From Acinetobacter proteolyticus (GTDB lineage Bacteria > Pseudomonadota > Gammaproteobacteria > Pseudomonadales > Moraxellaceae), in the NCBI RefSeq assembly GCF_000367945.1, contig NZ_KB849179.1:1435459-1499458 (forward strand): a DNA stretch of 64,000 bases. Direction: 5' to 3'. The position numbers were made by a program, and so were the translations under genes. The notes under the pieces are model-generated. The model saw only the letters and a program-made list of their open reading frames with translations. It ran no database searches and was not told where the DNA came from. Position 1 is the stretch's first letter, and each line of letters begins with the position of its first letter. Positions 40,201 through 49,012 of this stretch are shown piece by piece.

Positions 40201-42239
40201 GTTAAATTGCCTTGTTCATCATAAGCAAAGCGAATCACACCACCATTCGGCTGTACAATTTTCGCCAGTTGGCCCTGATCATTATATTCTTGCTGAGTTT
40301 CCCGACCTTCAAAGTCAATCTGTCGGGTGATGCGTTTTTCACCGTCACGAGAATACCAAGACTCTCGACCATCGGCTAAACGAGTACGATAGGTAAAACC
40401 ATCCAAATCAAAATAATAATAGGTTGGTACATTATAGGCATCGTAAACCGCAACTTGACGTAAACGCGGATGCCATTTTAGTTTGGTATGGAAACTGCCA
40501 TCATCCGCCCATTCTTCAATGGCTTTGGCATTTGGCAACGTCGATTCATAACGAATATTTTGTCCACGACCTGTACGATCGGTATAGCGCGTTAGCTGAT
40601 GCGCCTGATTATATTCGTATTGACGTGCATGTCCATTTTGATCGAAAGCTGTGATCAGATTGCCTTGTGCATCATAAAGATAGCGTGCCCAAGGCTCAAT
40701 TTGATCATCCACAAATACCGCAATAATCTTAACTTGCTCATTAAAGGCAAATTTTAGTTGGTGCTGAGCCTGTTCAAATTGGAAATCAATAGTTTGCAGA
40801 TAAGCAACACCATCTGCCAAAAGGTAACTTAGGCTAATTTTTTCATTGGTGTTTTCATTGAATTGTTGAATTAAATGATAGGGCTGACCAAGACCAAATT
40901 GATGAAAATGGAAACTCCAGTCACCACCAAAATTTAATAGTAAATCACCATTTTCAATTGGGTAAACCGTCATTCCTTCATAGGGAACGGTGTAAGCCTG
41001 CTGCAAAATCGTGGATGGTAAGGCATGTTTGCGGCCTTTCGCATCAATGAAGATATAACCTTGTGGCTTTGGCAGGATCACATTGGAAAAAGGCATCATC
41101 CAACGAGCACCCATCATCCCCTGATCAAACTCATCCATTTGCGAGTTATATTGGCGGCTAAATACAAAACCAACTTTAGGTAAATAGAAATCGGCATGCT
41201 GAACCCGCTCTGCGCCAATTGAATAACTGATACTCTGACCCGTCTCTGAACCATTACCTTCACAAGGCGGTGCATTCAACGCATCTGCCTGTAAGCTCAC
41301 AAACTCTAAGGTATCCCCTTTGGTATGGCGCTCATATTCTCCCGTCTGGTTAATCGGCACACTGGCATTGCCTTTATTTTCGCTGGCCTGAATCGCAGTT
41401 AAAGTTTGTTGTAATAACCAGGCCAAGCTGTATTTCTGCCCTGCATTGGCTTGCTGCTGTAAAGTCTGGCTTAAGGTTGCGATTGCTTGTATTGCTTCTT
41501 GTTGCAGGCGTGTTTGAATATTTGGTTGTAGTTTAGGGGTTAAATCTGCCTGACTCGGTTTACCGATTAAATCAATGAGAGGTGCGGCCCAATTGCTAAA
41601 TTTGAGTTTGGGGTCTCTTTTCTCTGCTGTCGCACCTGCCGACGTTACAGTCATGCTCGCACTTATCGGTGTCGCAGGCACGGACAAACTCGTAAGAATA
41701 CTACTTCCTAAAATCGTTGCCTGTGAGAGCAAGGTCGCTAATTTGGCTTGCGTTTCTTGTAAAAACTTTTCTAAATCACCTGCGACCATCGCATTCAGAT
41801 GCAGGCCCAAGCGTTTAATATCCGCTTCTTTAATCTTTCCATTTTCTGGATATAAACATTGTGACATTAGACCAAACATCGGACGTAATGCCATACGCGC
41901 ATGTGCTTCATTGCTTGGTTCTGCAAATAAACCAATTAAATTTGCAGCGAGCAATGCACCCTGTTGTACCGCAGCATCCTCTGTCTTGCTGTCGGTCGCG
42001 TATAAAATTAAATCCAGCACACTGCCTGTTAAAGCAAAAATATTGGCTACCGTTGCAGTATTTGCACTACCTTGTAATTGTTCTAAACTAGTATTTCCAC
42101 ATACCTGTAAATAAAGCTGGATTTGCTTGGCAATCATTTGCAGGTCAGTTACCGTGTGTACGCTGTCCAAATTAAAAACAGCAAGTTCAACCTTCGACGC
42201 TTTTTGATCTGTTGCCTGTTGTGTTTTTTCCGTAGCCAT
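37233..42239 (-). CDS. Rhs-repeat type VI effector with an unassigned C-terminal toxin tip
   Basis: It has 1668 residues when started at the ATG at 42239; the longer reading starts with TTG and lacks a site. Residues 1-330 are a helical N-terminal region without a PAAR pattern I can see. From about 335 to 1360 come the Rhs core and many YD repeats (such as YEYNQAHQLTRYTDRTGRG, YQYDPIGRLISTQS). The core ends in RYMSKDPIGL with Leu at 1373, the self-cleavage site of the family. The last 295 residues form the tip: a helical, glycine-rich stretch, then a beta- and glycine-rich segment containing NGQSYIGKGLD, and a WDGGISIN block near the end. The DNA of the tip is much more AT-rich than the core, as expected for exchanged tips. 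I do not recognise the toxin activity. Confidence 0.88.
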   Translation of the reverse strand: MATEKTQQATDQKASKVELAVFNLDSVHTVTDLQMIAKQIQLYLQVCGNTSLEQLQGSANTATVANIFALTGSVLDLILYATDSKTEDAAVQQGALLAANLIGLFAEPSNEAHARMALRPMFGLMSQCLYPENGKIKEADIKRLGLHLNAMVAGDLEKFLQETQAKLATLLSQATILGSSILTSLSVPATPISASMTVTSAGATAEKRDPKLKFSNWAAPLIDLIGKPSQADLTPKLQPNIQTRLQQEAIQAIATLSQTLQQQANAGQKYSLAWLLQQTLTAIQASENKGNASVPINQTGEYERHTKGDTLEFVSLQADALNAPPCEGNGSETGQSISYSIGAERVQHADFYLPKVGFVFSRQYNSQMDEFDQGMMGARWMMPFSNVILPKPQGYIFIDAKGRKHALPSTILQQAYTVPYEGMTVYPIENGDLLLNFGGDWSFHFHQFGLGQPYHLIQQFNENTNEKISLSYLLADGVAYLQTIDFQFEQAQHQLKFAFNEQVKIIAVFVDDQIEPWARYLYDAQGNLITAFDQNGHARQYEYNQAHQLTRYTDRTGRGQNIRYESTLPNAKAIEEWADDGSFHTKLKWHPRLRQVAVYDAYNVPTYYYFDLDGFTYRTRLADGRESWYSRDGEKRITRQIDFEGRETQQEYNDQGQLAKIVQPNGGVIRFAYDEQGNLTETKDPEGNIWKREYDTQGNVSKEINPLGHVTQYKYNSNNQVVEVVDAKGGIKKIQYNDQGQMLSYTDCSGKSSTWEYDEEGDLSAQQAANEQKVQYLYSMQGKDKGQLQAIVYPDGLKELFEHDQEGRLLNHTDTNGLTTQYQYNTVGLLEQRIDANQHRVGYQWDKQGRIQKLINQNRAEYQFNYNKFGQLVSEQAFDGEEKHYSYSENGLLFQIRQPNILTEFSYHDDGQIASKTYTHLHTHQSQIEQFEYNLNQQLSSASNAESQVQLYRNQLGQLVREHQHYKMLNLTAVLRYEYDELGHLVKTIRPDGQQQTNLSYGSGHIYGIAFNQQDVVSFQRDDLHRETVRFLANGLMQTKHYNDVGLLISQQIEPEQETSDRLRYQAHRHYQYDKNYLLTQVEDSRLGQLNYQYDPIGRLISTQSQHKNESFKFDPAGNLIDPINQTTHAKNNLIKQYQGKHYQYDVQGNVIETTQNGKVLKLTWDNHNRLIQSNLNGKVTQYGYDVFGRRLYKKSSNQDFTLFGWDGDLMIWESSQNSNHPENSYTKHYVYEPDSFVPLMQAGYQGFIQLIETPDYSEYLNKPYSVYKDPIWSSDTRKNRMALEQTVFYHCDQVGTPQTLSNATGECVWEITQDTWGTALEIQMLNKDNPFEQSNLRFQGQYYDNETGLHYNRYRYYEPYSARYMSKDPIGLSGGINIFAYVMNPLKNIDVFGLSENENYKSNEWITKSERELLNKPFDLAVKNMTSAASGAVLIGGQIKKTSDEILNGAQIVGTNIKTGAKYLYPYVKGGAEILYDEAISIGKSAYKRASSTISFTVLLCQTAGACRRPDYLVCSGSATTLTGAVTINLYNGQSYIGKGLDSAPFVENKKYTGVNNNSVSIKKLSDSLGGNCSLGYIFNKTKGLSVADATDSFLDGLAGGAGVTLRNVRVGVSNPVNEDWFDITTPKAIEIGLNSQTVGWDGGISINQKSVNINKEYDKAKERLGN

Positions 42240-42309
42240 CAATCTCAAACCCTTAATTTATTTCAATACATCTATTTTTTAAATTGCTGCGTGTGAATCA
42301 AAATCTGTT

Positions 42310-45300
42310 CTAGCCATTGTTCTTCCCATGAAAACGATCAACGATGCCTTGTCGAAGAATCGAATCCATTTGGGTGGCCTCCGCCAATTTTGTAGCCGCC
42401 TGATCTTTTACAAAACCCACACCCTGTGCTTTGACCATGTCAACCGACTGGCTCGGATTCATGGCGAGTTGTGCCAAGCTTTTCATTTGGTCTGGAGAAA
42501 TATTAAGGTTCAGTTGCTTTGAAACAGCACTTAAAGCGGTATTACTGACTTGATCCTTGATTTGCCCAACCGTCTGCTCAACCAAACCATTTAAGGTATT
42601 TTTACCTATATTTTTAAGACTATTTTTATCCATCGAAACTAAACTGCTGGTCAGCTGTTGCTTCATGTTCTGTCCCAATGCACTGCTTAATGAGGCGGCA
42701 ACTTTTTCTACTGGCTCTGCCCAAGTATAATCACGTTTAAAGTCACTACTTGATGCCCATGCACTGGTCTCATCTTTTTCAAAAATGACCTTGGCTGCGC
42801 CTGGTGCAATGCCTGTCACTTGAGCAAAACCATTTCCATCCAGTTTGCCAGTCAGTTGCTTACCCAGAGAATCAATCACTTTATAGCTGTTCTGCTTAAA
42901 GAAATTATCTCCCCCATAACTTCTTAATAACTGTAGTGCGCCTTTCAGTGATTTTGCTTGTGGTAACTGGGGTGCATTGCTACTTGCACTCGCGCCTGAG
43001 GCCAGTAAATGCTGCCCAGCCTTCACCTCAAACTTGCCACTGGTCACAGGGAAAATTCCTGAGCCATTCAGCTTAATCTGGGAACTACCCGCAGTAATCA
43101 CGATTTCTTTCGGGCTGGTAATTTCAATACGATCTTCGGTTGAAATAATCTGAATACCTTGTTTGGCCAGTAAGTCCATGCCATCCGACTGCGCCTGAAC
43201 CTCAAACTTACCTTTCGCAGCCACCTGCTTAATTCCATTCTGCGCAGCGAATACACTGATTCTGTTTTGTGCATGCGTAATCAGATTTTTCTGCGTGCTT
43301 AAGTTGATACTATCGCCTGCAAACTGGTTGATCTGCCCGTCCGCAGAGAGATGAATATCTTCATTGCTACTTAAACCAATACCCGCAGGTGAGTTCAGCA
43401 ATAATAATGATTTTTTAAACTGGGCGATCTTCTCTTGAATCTGCTCAGCGAATTCTTTGAGTTGATCCAGCGATTCTATTTCATCAGTCTGCTGATTCTT
43501 GGCTACTTCGCTGAGTGCTTTGGCATTGTTTTGATTGTCCTCAAGCTGCTCCTTGGCAACTTGCGCATCAAGATGCTGGCCTTGGGCTTGATCCTGTTTA
43601 TGCGTGGAAAGGAGTAAACCTTCACCTGCACGCACGGCACCCCATTGGTCGGTGCGCAGTTCAAAACCTTCACCGCGGTCTTCACTTTCTGCTTTATCTT
43701 TGGGATGACTCAGTTTACCCAGATTGAGTTGACTGGTGGCATGGCTGCTTTGTAGTTGTGCGCTGATCTGTCCAGTGGTGTCATCAAAGCGCAATTGGTT
43801 AAAACCTTCACCTTGATACTCTTTAGACTTAATTCCTGCCAGTTTTTTGGTATCTGGCAGCTTGCCTACACTGTCGAATTTGGTCGGGTTACGATGGCCT
43901 TCATGAATTCTTCCCACCACAAACGGACGATCAATATTGCCATCAAAGAAGTCAATCACCACGATTTCATCAACACGCGGTAAGAAGCGTGCACCGTAGC
44001 CTTCACCAGCCCAAGGGGTCAGTACATCAACCCAAGCTGAATCGGTGTCATTGTCATTGGCACCTGCACCACCATCGTGGCTATGGTCGTCATTACGAGT
44101 GAATAGAAAACGGACTTTAATCCGTCCCCATTCATCCACATGAATTTCTTCGCCGCTTGGCCCAACCACTTTGGCACGTTGTGGTGATGCAGTTGGACGG
44201 TGTTGTAAGGGATTGTATTCGGGTACGGTTTTAATGCTGCGGCGTTGCAGTGTCAGTTGATTGGCTTGGCGTTCGTCACTCTCTTTTATTTGCCAGTTGC
44301 TTTGCGCTAATAGCTGATGAATCTGTTGCTGCAAGTCTTTGGGTAAATTATTTTGGTTATAGAACTTTTTGCCTGTGATCAGGAATTCTTTATCACTGCC
44401 ATCATGCTGATCAATTTCAGGGTGTTCGGCCAATTCAAACCAGTAACCGACATGGGTATCTCGCACGGTAGTACGGGCGGTAAATTGTTTGGATTGTAAG
44501 TCGTAATATTGACCGAGATTCTGATTCAGCTTTTCAATCTGTGCATTGCCCGATGGGGTTGCACCATCTTCTCCATTGAGGTCTTGCATCCACGCAGGTG
44601 AAAAATGCCATGCCTGTTCCAGACCTAAACTAGCATTGTCGTATTGAGCACTGTGTTTATGTGTGCTTTGTACACTGCCTGCGCCATCTTCCTGTTCCAG
44701 TGCATCGGCTTGCCAGCGTTGTACATGGACACTGCTCGGTTGCAATGAACGTTGCCCGACCAAACTGGTCATGCTGTCGTATTGTTCGGTGGCACTGCTA
44801 CGGTGGTAACGAATCTGTCGACGTTCTAAGGCTTGATATTGGCTATTGTCATCAATCAGGCGTAGTTTTTGCGGCTGAATCGCGGCACTACTTTGTGTAA
44901 CGATTCGTTCAGCTTCATCAATTAGCCAGCTAATCCCTTCGCTACGCATCAAAGATGTTAAAAACTCTTCATCTGATTGATTATATTGCATAATAAAGGG
45001 GCGGATATCATAGTCTTGACTGAGTCCGCTTAAATCAAGCGTCAAACTGGAGGCGAATAAAGGGCTTTTTTGCTGCCACTCTTTGAAGACGATTTCCACT
45101 ACATCTCGCACGCTCTTGTTCATAAACACGCGGCTGTTACGGCGTTGTTTCCACAGTGCAGTTGGATCTTCTAAAGTCAGCTTATATACGGTCAGGCTAC
45201 CGTCTGATTGTCCTTGTAAGGCTTGAGTAATAATCCCTGTGACACGGGTCAATTGACCTTGATCCGTAACGATGTCAATTGCGGCTTGGCTACCAATAAA

Positions 45301-45498
45301 TTGTTTAAGAGGAATGGTCGTATTGGTCGACAGGCAAATCAGTTCTGCCTTAAATCCATCATTCAGTTGATGCTGACCATCAATACGTTGTAGGAAGACT
45401 TGAGTATTTAAGTTTTGATTAGAAAATTGAATATGGATTGCACGTTTTTGTGCTGTAAGGCCCAAATTGTCCAAGGCCTGAAATATATTACTCAACAT
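42310..45498 (-). CDS. vgrG: VgrG spike protein with a long C-terminal extension
   Basis: This is the type VI secretion tip protein, 1062 residues. Residues about 20-440 form the gp27-like base. PSGEEIHVDEWGRIKVRFLF starts the gp5-like OB fold and needle, followed by the DUF2345 region with repeated beta rungs (IHLSADGQINQFAGDSINLSTQ and after). From about residue 850 there is an extra part: a transthyretin- or Ig-like piece (YKVIDSLGKQLTGKLDGNGF) and then about 150 mostly helical residues. Such extensions can dock effectors; the rhs gene starts only 70 bases downstream. No other type VI structural genes are in the window. Confidence 0.9.
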   Translation of the reverse strand: MLSNIFQALDNLGLTAQKRAIHIQFSNQNLNTQVFLQRIDGQHQLNDGFKAELICLSTNTTIPLKQFIGSQAAIDIVTDQGQLTRVTGIITQALQGQSDGSLTVYKLTLEDPTALWKQRRNSRVFMNKSVRDVVEIVFKEWQQKSPLFASSLTLDLSGLSQDYDIRPFIMQYNQSDEEFLTSLMRSEGISWLIDEAERIVTQSSAAIQPQKLRLIDDNSQYQALERRQIRYHRSSATEQYDSMTSLVGQRSLQPSSVHVQRWQADALEQEDGAGSVQSTHKHSAQYDNASLGLEQAWHFSPAWMQDLNGEDGATPSGNAQIEKLNQNLGQYYDLQSKQFTARTTVRDTHVGYWFELAEHPEIDQHDGSDKEFLITGKKFYNQNNLPKDLQQQIHQLLAQSNWQIKESDERQANQLTLQRRSIKTVPEYNPLQHRPTASPQRAKVVGPSGEEIHVDEWGRIKVRFLFTRNDDHSHDGGAGANDNDTDSAWVDVLTPWAGEGYGARFLPRVDEIVVIDFFDGNIDRPFVVGRIHEGHRNPTKFDSVGKLPDTKKLAGIKSKEYQGEGFNQLRFDDTTGQISAQLQSSHATSQLNLGKLSHPKDKAESEDRGEGFELRTDQWGAVRAGEGLLLSTHKQDQAQGQHLDAQVAKEQLEDNQNNAKALSEVAKNQQTDEIESLDQLKEFAEQIQEKIAQFKKSLLLLNSPAGIGLSSNEDIHLSADGQINQFAGDSINLSTQKNLITHAQNRISVFAAQNGIKQVAAKGKFEVQAQSDGMDLLAKQGIQIISTEDRIEITSPKEIVITAGSSQIKLNGSGIFPVTSGKFEVKAGQHLLASGASASSNAPQLPQAKSLKGALQLLRSYGGDNFFKQNSYKVIDSLGKQLTGKLDGNGFAQVTGIAPGAAKVIFEKDETSAWASSSDFKRDYTWAEPVEKVAASLSSALGQNMKQQLTSSLVSMDKNSLKNIGKNTLNGLVEQTVGQIKDQVSNTALSAVSKQLNLNISPDQMKSLAQLAMNPSQSVDMVKAQGVGFVKDQAATKLAEATQMDSILRQGIVDRFHGKNNG

Positions 45499-45737
45499 TA
45501 TTTTATAAAATATTAACTAAAATTTACGCTATTTTATAAACAGCATACAAATCTGTCTATATTTTTAATGTTACGTTCTTGCAACAAAGCCTGCAATAAA
45601 CTGCCGATTTTAGTCTAAGCGCTTAAAATAATGATTAATAATTTTTTTACAGGATTAAATCAGAATACATATAAACCAATATGTTTTATCAAATAAGGCC
45701 AATTCTCCCTATTTGATAAAACAGCAATCATTAGACC
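45499..45737. promoter_or_regulatory. Upstream region of vgrG, with a 14-bp inverted repeat
   Basis: The perfect pair TGTTTTATCAAATA (45682-45695) and TATTTGATAAAACA (45710-45723) lies just after the CHMI-family gene stop and probably ends that leftward transcript, though no T-run follows. The remaining AT-rich part should hold the vgrG promoter; no clear ribosome site precedes the vgrG ATG. Confidence 0.5.
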
Positions 45738-46100
45738 TTACACTGTAGCCTTAAAATAATCTTCTTTCGGCATATCAATCACTTCAACACACAACTGAAT
45801 CGGATAGCTGAGCTCAGACTGGATATAGCTTTTTTGCTGCAGTCGCTGCAACAATGTCGCACCAACTGCTTGCTTCTGCGCCTGTGTTCTGCCACTCAAC
45901 AAATACAGTTTTAAATGAATATAGGCCTCTTCTGCTTCATTCAAACCAATTAAAAATATCTCGTCTTTAAATGCACGAGATTTAATATCATGTGCGACAA
46001 ATAAATCCGTTTCAATTAATGCGATATTCGCATCTTTTAATAATTGATGCGGATTTAACTCTGTTAAATTAGCTGAATAGTTTGCAATTAAATGCGGCAT
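45738..46100 (-). CDS. 5-carboxymethyl-2-hydroxymuconate isomerase-family protein
   Basis: This 120-residue protein of the CHMI branch of the tautomerase superfamily begins MPHLIANYSANL. Pro2 is the catalytic base once Met is removed. The TLLQRLQQKSYIQSELSYPIQLCVEVIDM closing block is typical. The other genes of homoprotocatechuate degradation are absent, so the true substrate is unclear. It follows the helicase gene after 11 bases on the same strand. Confidence 0.8.
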   Translation of the reverse strand: MPHLIANYSANLTELNPHQLLKDANIALIETDLFVAHDIKSRAFKDEIFLIGLNEAEEAYIHLKLYLLSGRTQAQKQAVGATLLQRLQQKSYIQSELSYPIQLCVEVIDMPKEDYFKATV

Positions 46101-46111
46101 TTTTATGATTC

Positions 46112-47824
46112 CTATTCTACAAATAATAAAGCTAAGCGGACTTGGTCATAAGCCATTCGCGGACTAGTGGCTTCAACAATGGGACGTAATTTAATTGAAC
46201 CATCATCGGTAAAATGTTCAGGGTTTTTACGTTTATGCAAACGTTTATAAATCTTACGCACTTCTTCAATGACTTCTTCGCCTGGACTGGCGACTGAAAT
46301 ATCCAAGCCCTGCTCTTTATGCAAACGTGCCAGATGATTGATGATCGTTGCAGGGGTTAAACCACGCTCATGCGCAATATCTTCAATCTCATAACCTTCT
46401 TCAAATAAAGTACGGGTTTCATCCAAGGTCGCAGCGGCATAATTCTGTTTCGCACCTTTGGCGATTTTCTTTTCATTACGGGCAATTTCAGTGGCATTCA
46501 ATGTGCCACCACAATGCCGAATAAAGGCATTATGCTGTGTGGTTAAATCAACATTTTCAAAGTTGGCTTCCGCTTCAGTGGATAACTCCTGAAAACGGCG
46601 GTCTGCTTTGATTGCGAGACTATCTAGTTCAAGTGCCTGCTCGTTAAAGCCAAGCAGCTTCAGCCCTGTCAGTGATTTTAAACGAGATAAAGCCACATAG
46701 CCCTGCCCTTTTTCAAAGGTATGGGTGAGATTGATTTCTGCAGCTTCCAAAGTCATCCCTTGGCTTTTATGAATAGTGATTGCCCATGCCAAACGCAACG
46801 GAATCTGTTGAAAGCTGGCAATCGCCTTACCCGCTTCATTTTCAATCGACCATGTTTCTGGTTCAACCAAAAAGGTTGTACCATCGGTCAGTTTTACTTT
46901 TGGTAGAATGCCCTGCTTATCATCTTCTTCAAAACCAATCACTTCACCCAGACTGCCGTTGATATAACCCATCTCAAAGTTGTTTTTAACAAACATCACC
47001 TTGGCATTTTTCTTCAGGGTGAGTTCTTCAGGCGCACGCACTGATGATTTTAAGGTTTCCATCAACTTTTCATTACCATCGACCACGGCATTAAATTGAT
47101 GGCTCTCATTGTCGATTTCATTGAGGTGCTGATAATTAATATTATCGACATCCATATTGTGTGTATATAAACGGGTAAAGGTCTCACCAATATCATGCTG
47201 GCGGGATTGTTGTAAGGCGGTGATGTGATTGCTTTGAATATTCTGAGCACGAATCGCATTTAAAATCTGATTGAGGATTTCATCATCCTGACGATGCTGT
47301 TCAGTCAAATAACAGACACGGAATTTGGCTTCGACCCAAGCATCCGACATAAAACAGAATTTATCGCGATTGCTTTCATCCTTTTTACCGACAGGGGGTA
47401 ACTGAAAGAAGTCACCTGCTACAATCACTTGAATCCCGCCAAAAGCTTCGTCACTTTCTTTAAAGTATTTCAATACCTGATTGACCAGATTCAGTTGCTT
47501 GGCGTGCAACATGGAAATTTCATCAATAATCAGCACTTGGGCATTCTCTAAATGCTCTTTTAAATATTTACGCTCTTTCATTCGCTTGAGGTCATCATCA
47601 CTCAAACGATCTTTAATCCCGATTCCTGCCCAAGTATGGATGGTCATACCATTCATATGCGTTGCTGCAATTCCTGTAGACGCAGTAATTGCCACAGGTA
47701 CTTTGCGTGCTTTTAAATAATGAATATATTGATTAAGCGTATAGGTTTTTCCTGCACCTGCTGAGCCCGTTAAAAAAACATTTTCGCCAGCTTTAAGTAA
47801 CTTGAGTGCAGTCTCTTGTTTCAT
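46112..47824 (-). CDS. PIF1-like DNA helicase with a C-terminal helix-turn-helix
   Basis: This is a superfamily 1B helicase of 570 residues from the ATG at 47824; the longer frame adds 17 residues without support. Walker A is GSAGAGKT at 20-27, Walker B is LIIDEIS, and VAGDFFQLPPVG and AITIHKSQGMTL are PIF1/RecD motifs. The C-terminal part, TRTLFEEGYEIEDIAHERGLTPATIINHLARL, looks like the HTH domain found at the end of some RecQ helicases. PIF1 enzymes unwind forks, R-loops and G-quadruplexes. It appears to be a chromosomal helicase rather than part of the Rhs island. Confidence 0.85.
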   Translation of the reverse strand: MKQETALKLLKAGENVFLTGSAGAGKTYTLNQYIHYLKARKVPVAITASTGIAATHMNGMTIHTWAGIGIKDRLSDDDLKRMKERKYLKEHLENAQVLIIDEISMLHAKQLNLVNQVLKYFKESDEAFGGIQVIVAGDFFQLPPVGKKDESNRDKFCFMSDAWVEAKFRVCYLTEQHRQDDEILNQILNAIRAQNIQSNHITALQQSRQHDIGETFTRLYTHNMDVDNINYQHLNEIDNESHQFNAVVDGNEKLMETLKSSVRAPEELTLKKNAKVMFVKNNFEMGYINGSLGEVIGFEEDDKQGILPKVKLTDGTTFLVEPETWSIENEAGKAIASFQQIPLRLAWAITIHKSQGMTLEAAEINLTHTFEKGQGYVALSRLKSLTGLKLLGFNEQALELDSLAIKADRRFQELSTEAEANFENVDLTTQHNAFIRHCGGTLNATEIARNEKKIAKGAKQNYAAATLDETRTLFEEGYEIEDIAHERGLTPATIINHLARLHKEQGLDISVASPGEEVIEEVRKIYKRLHKRKNPEHFTDDGSIKLRPIVEATSPRMAYDQVRLALLFVE

Positions 47825-48016
47825 AATTTCTTCAGTCAAAATCAACAGTGCATAGCTTAACGATTTTTTGCCCAAAATAAAAATGCAATGCGAAATCTAG
47901 CTGAATTTCCTCATCCCCCCTAACATTGTTGAACGCTTGGTATCGCATAATTACATTGACATACAGATGATTTCATTTAATGTGGGTGTTAATGAATTCA
48001 GACTTGATCTATAAAA

Positions 48017-48982
48017 ATGACTACTTCAAATCTTTATGCATATCAAACAGATATACTCGGTGAAGATTATCAGCAACTGACTTTAAATTTCGCTGATGAT
48101 TATGATGGAAAAGTTGTTGCGACCTTGGTTCGTAAGAAGGCCGCTGAATCGACCAAAAAAGCAGTTTTATATATCCATGGTTTCGCAGACTATTTTTTTC
48201 AAAAAGAAATGGCTGAACAATTTAATCAGCATGGTTACGATTTTTACGCACTTGACCTGAGAAAATATGGTCGCTCTCGCCTCCCTCACCAAAAATTTTA
48301 CTATGTGCTTGATTTACGTGAATACGATGCCGAGATCAGCAAAGCACTGGAAATTATTGGTCAAGAAAATCACAATCAAGTTGTATTGGCAGGCCATTCA
48401 ACAGGCGGTTTAATTGCCACCTTATATGCCGCACATTATCCAGATCATCGCTTAATCAAAGCAGTCTGGAACAACAGCCCATTCTATGATTTCTATAAAA
48501 GTGTCCTTGAGAAAAAAGTGGGCATTCCGCTCTTAAGTGAAGTGGGTAAACGCTTACCGAATGCAAAATTTCCAAGTGGCTTAAATGCATGGTACACACC
48601 AAGCTTGCATAAAGATTTTTACGGCGAATGGGATTTCAATTTAGATTGGAAACCAAAAACCATGCCTTTTGTACACCTCTGTTTTGTCACGGCAATTCAC
48701 GAAGCACAAAAAGAAATCCATCAAGGTGTGACCTTAAATGTACCGACCTTGATCATGCATTCACATCAATCCAAATTTCCTAAAAAATGGGGTATTGATG
48801 CACAACAAAGCGATGTGATTCTGGATGTCAATGATATGACCCAGAATGCCAAGAAAATGAAAGGTGATGTGCAAACACTTGCCATTCAAAATGGTCTGCA
48901 TGATTTGGTTTTATCTGCACCGCCTGTTCGTGCACAGGTCTATAAAGATCTATTTGCTTGGTTGGCTGAAAAAATCTACTAA
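48017..48982 (+). CDS. Alpha/beta hydrolase, serine aminopeptidase (lysophospholipase-like) family
   Basis: This 321-residue hydrolase has YIHGFADYFFQ near the N-terminus, the nucleophile elbow AGHSTGGLIATLYA, the acid in the ILDVNDMT region and the histidine in NGLHDLVLSAPPVRA. The S33/Hydrolase_4 family includes monoglyceride lipases and lysophospholipases. No signal peptide is seen. It is a single gene divergent from the helicase gene, and the substrate is unknown. Confidence 0.8.
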   Translation: MTTSNLYAYQTDILGEDYQQLTLNFADDYDGKVVATLVRKKAAESTKKAVLYIHGFADYFFQKEMAEQFNQHGYDFYALDLRKYGRSRLPHQKFYYVLDLREYDAEISKALEIIGQENHNQVVLAGHSTGGLIATLYAAHYPDHRLIKAVWNNSPFYDFYKSVLEKKVGIPLLSEVGKRLPNAKFPSGLNAWYTPSLHKDFYGEWDFNLDWKPKTMPFVHLCFVTAIHEAQKEIHQGVTLNVPTLIMHSHQSKFPKKWGIDAQQSDVILDVNDMTQNAKKMKGDVQTLAIQNGLHDLVLSAPPVRAQVYKDLFAWLAEKIY

Positions 48983-49012
48983 TACCGACGACCATTTTAA
49001 ATATCTTGATGC

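Noticed and set aside
38100..41300. Many short internal repeats in the 38-41 kb region
   Set aside because: They are the YD repeats of the Rhs core at protein level, not DNA repeats or a CRISPR array.
41575..42114. 179-codon plus-strand frame opposite the Rhs N-terminus
   Set aside because: It is antisense to a coding frame with clear domain structure and shows no recognisable protein features.
33612..45498. Prophage
   Set aside because: The VgrG and Rhs proteins resemble phage tail parts, but no capsid, terminase, integrase or lysis gene is present; a type VI effector locus explains them.
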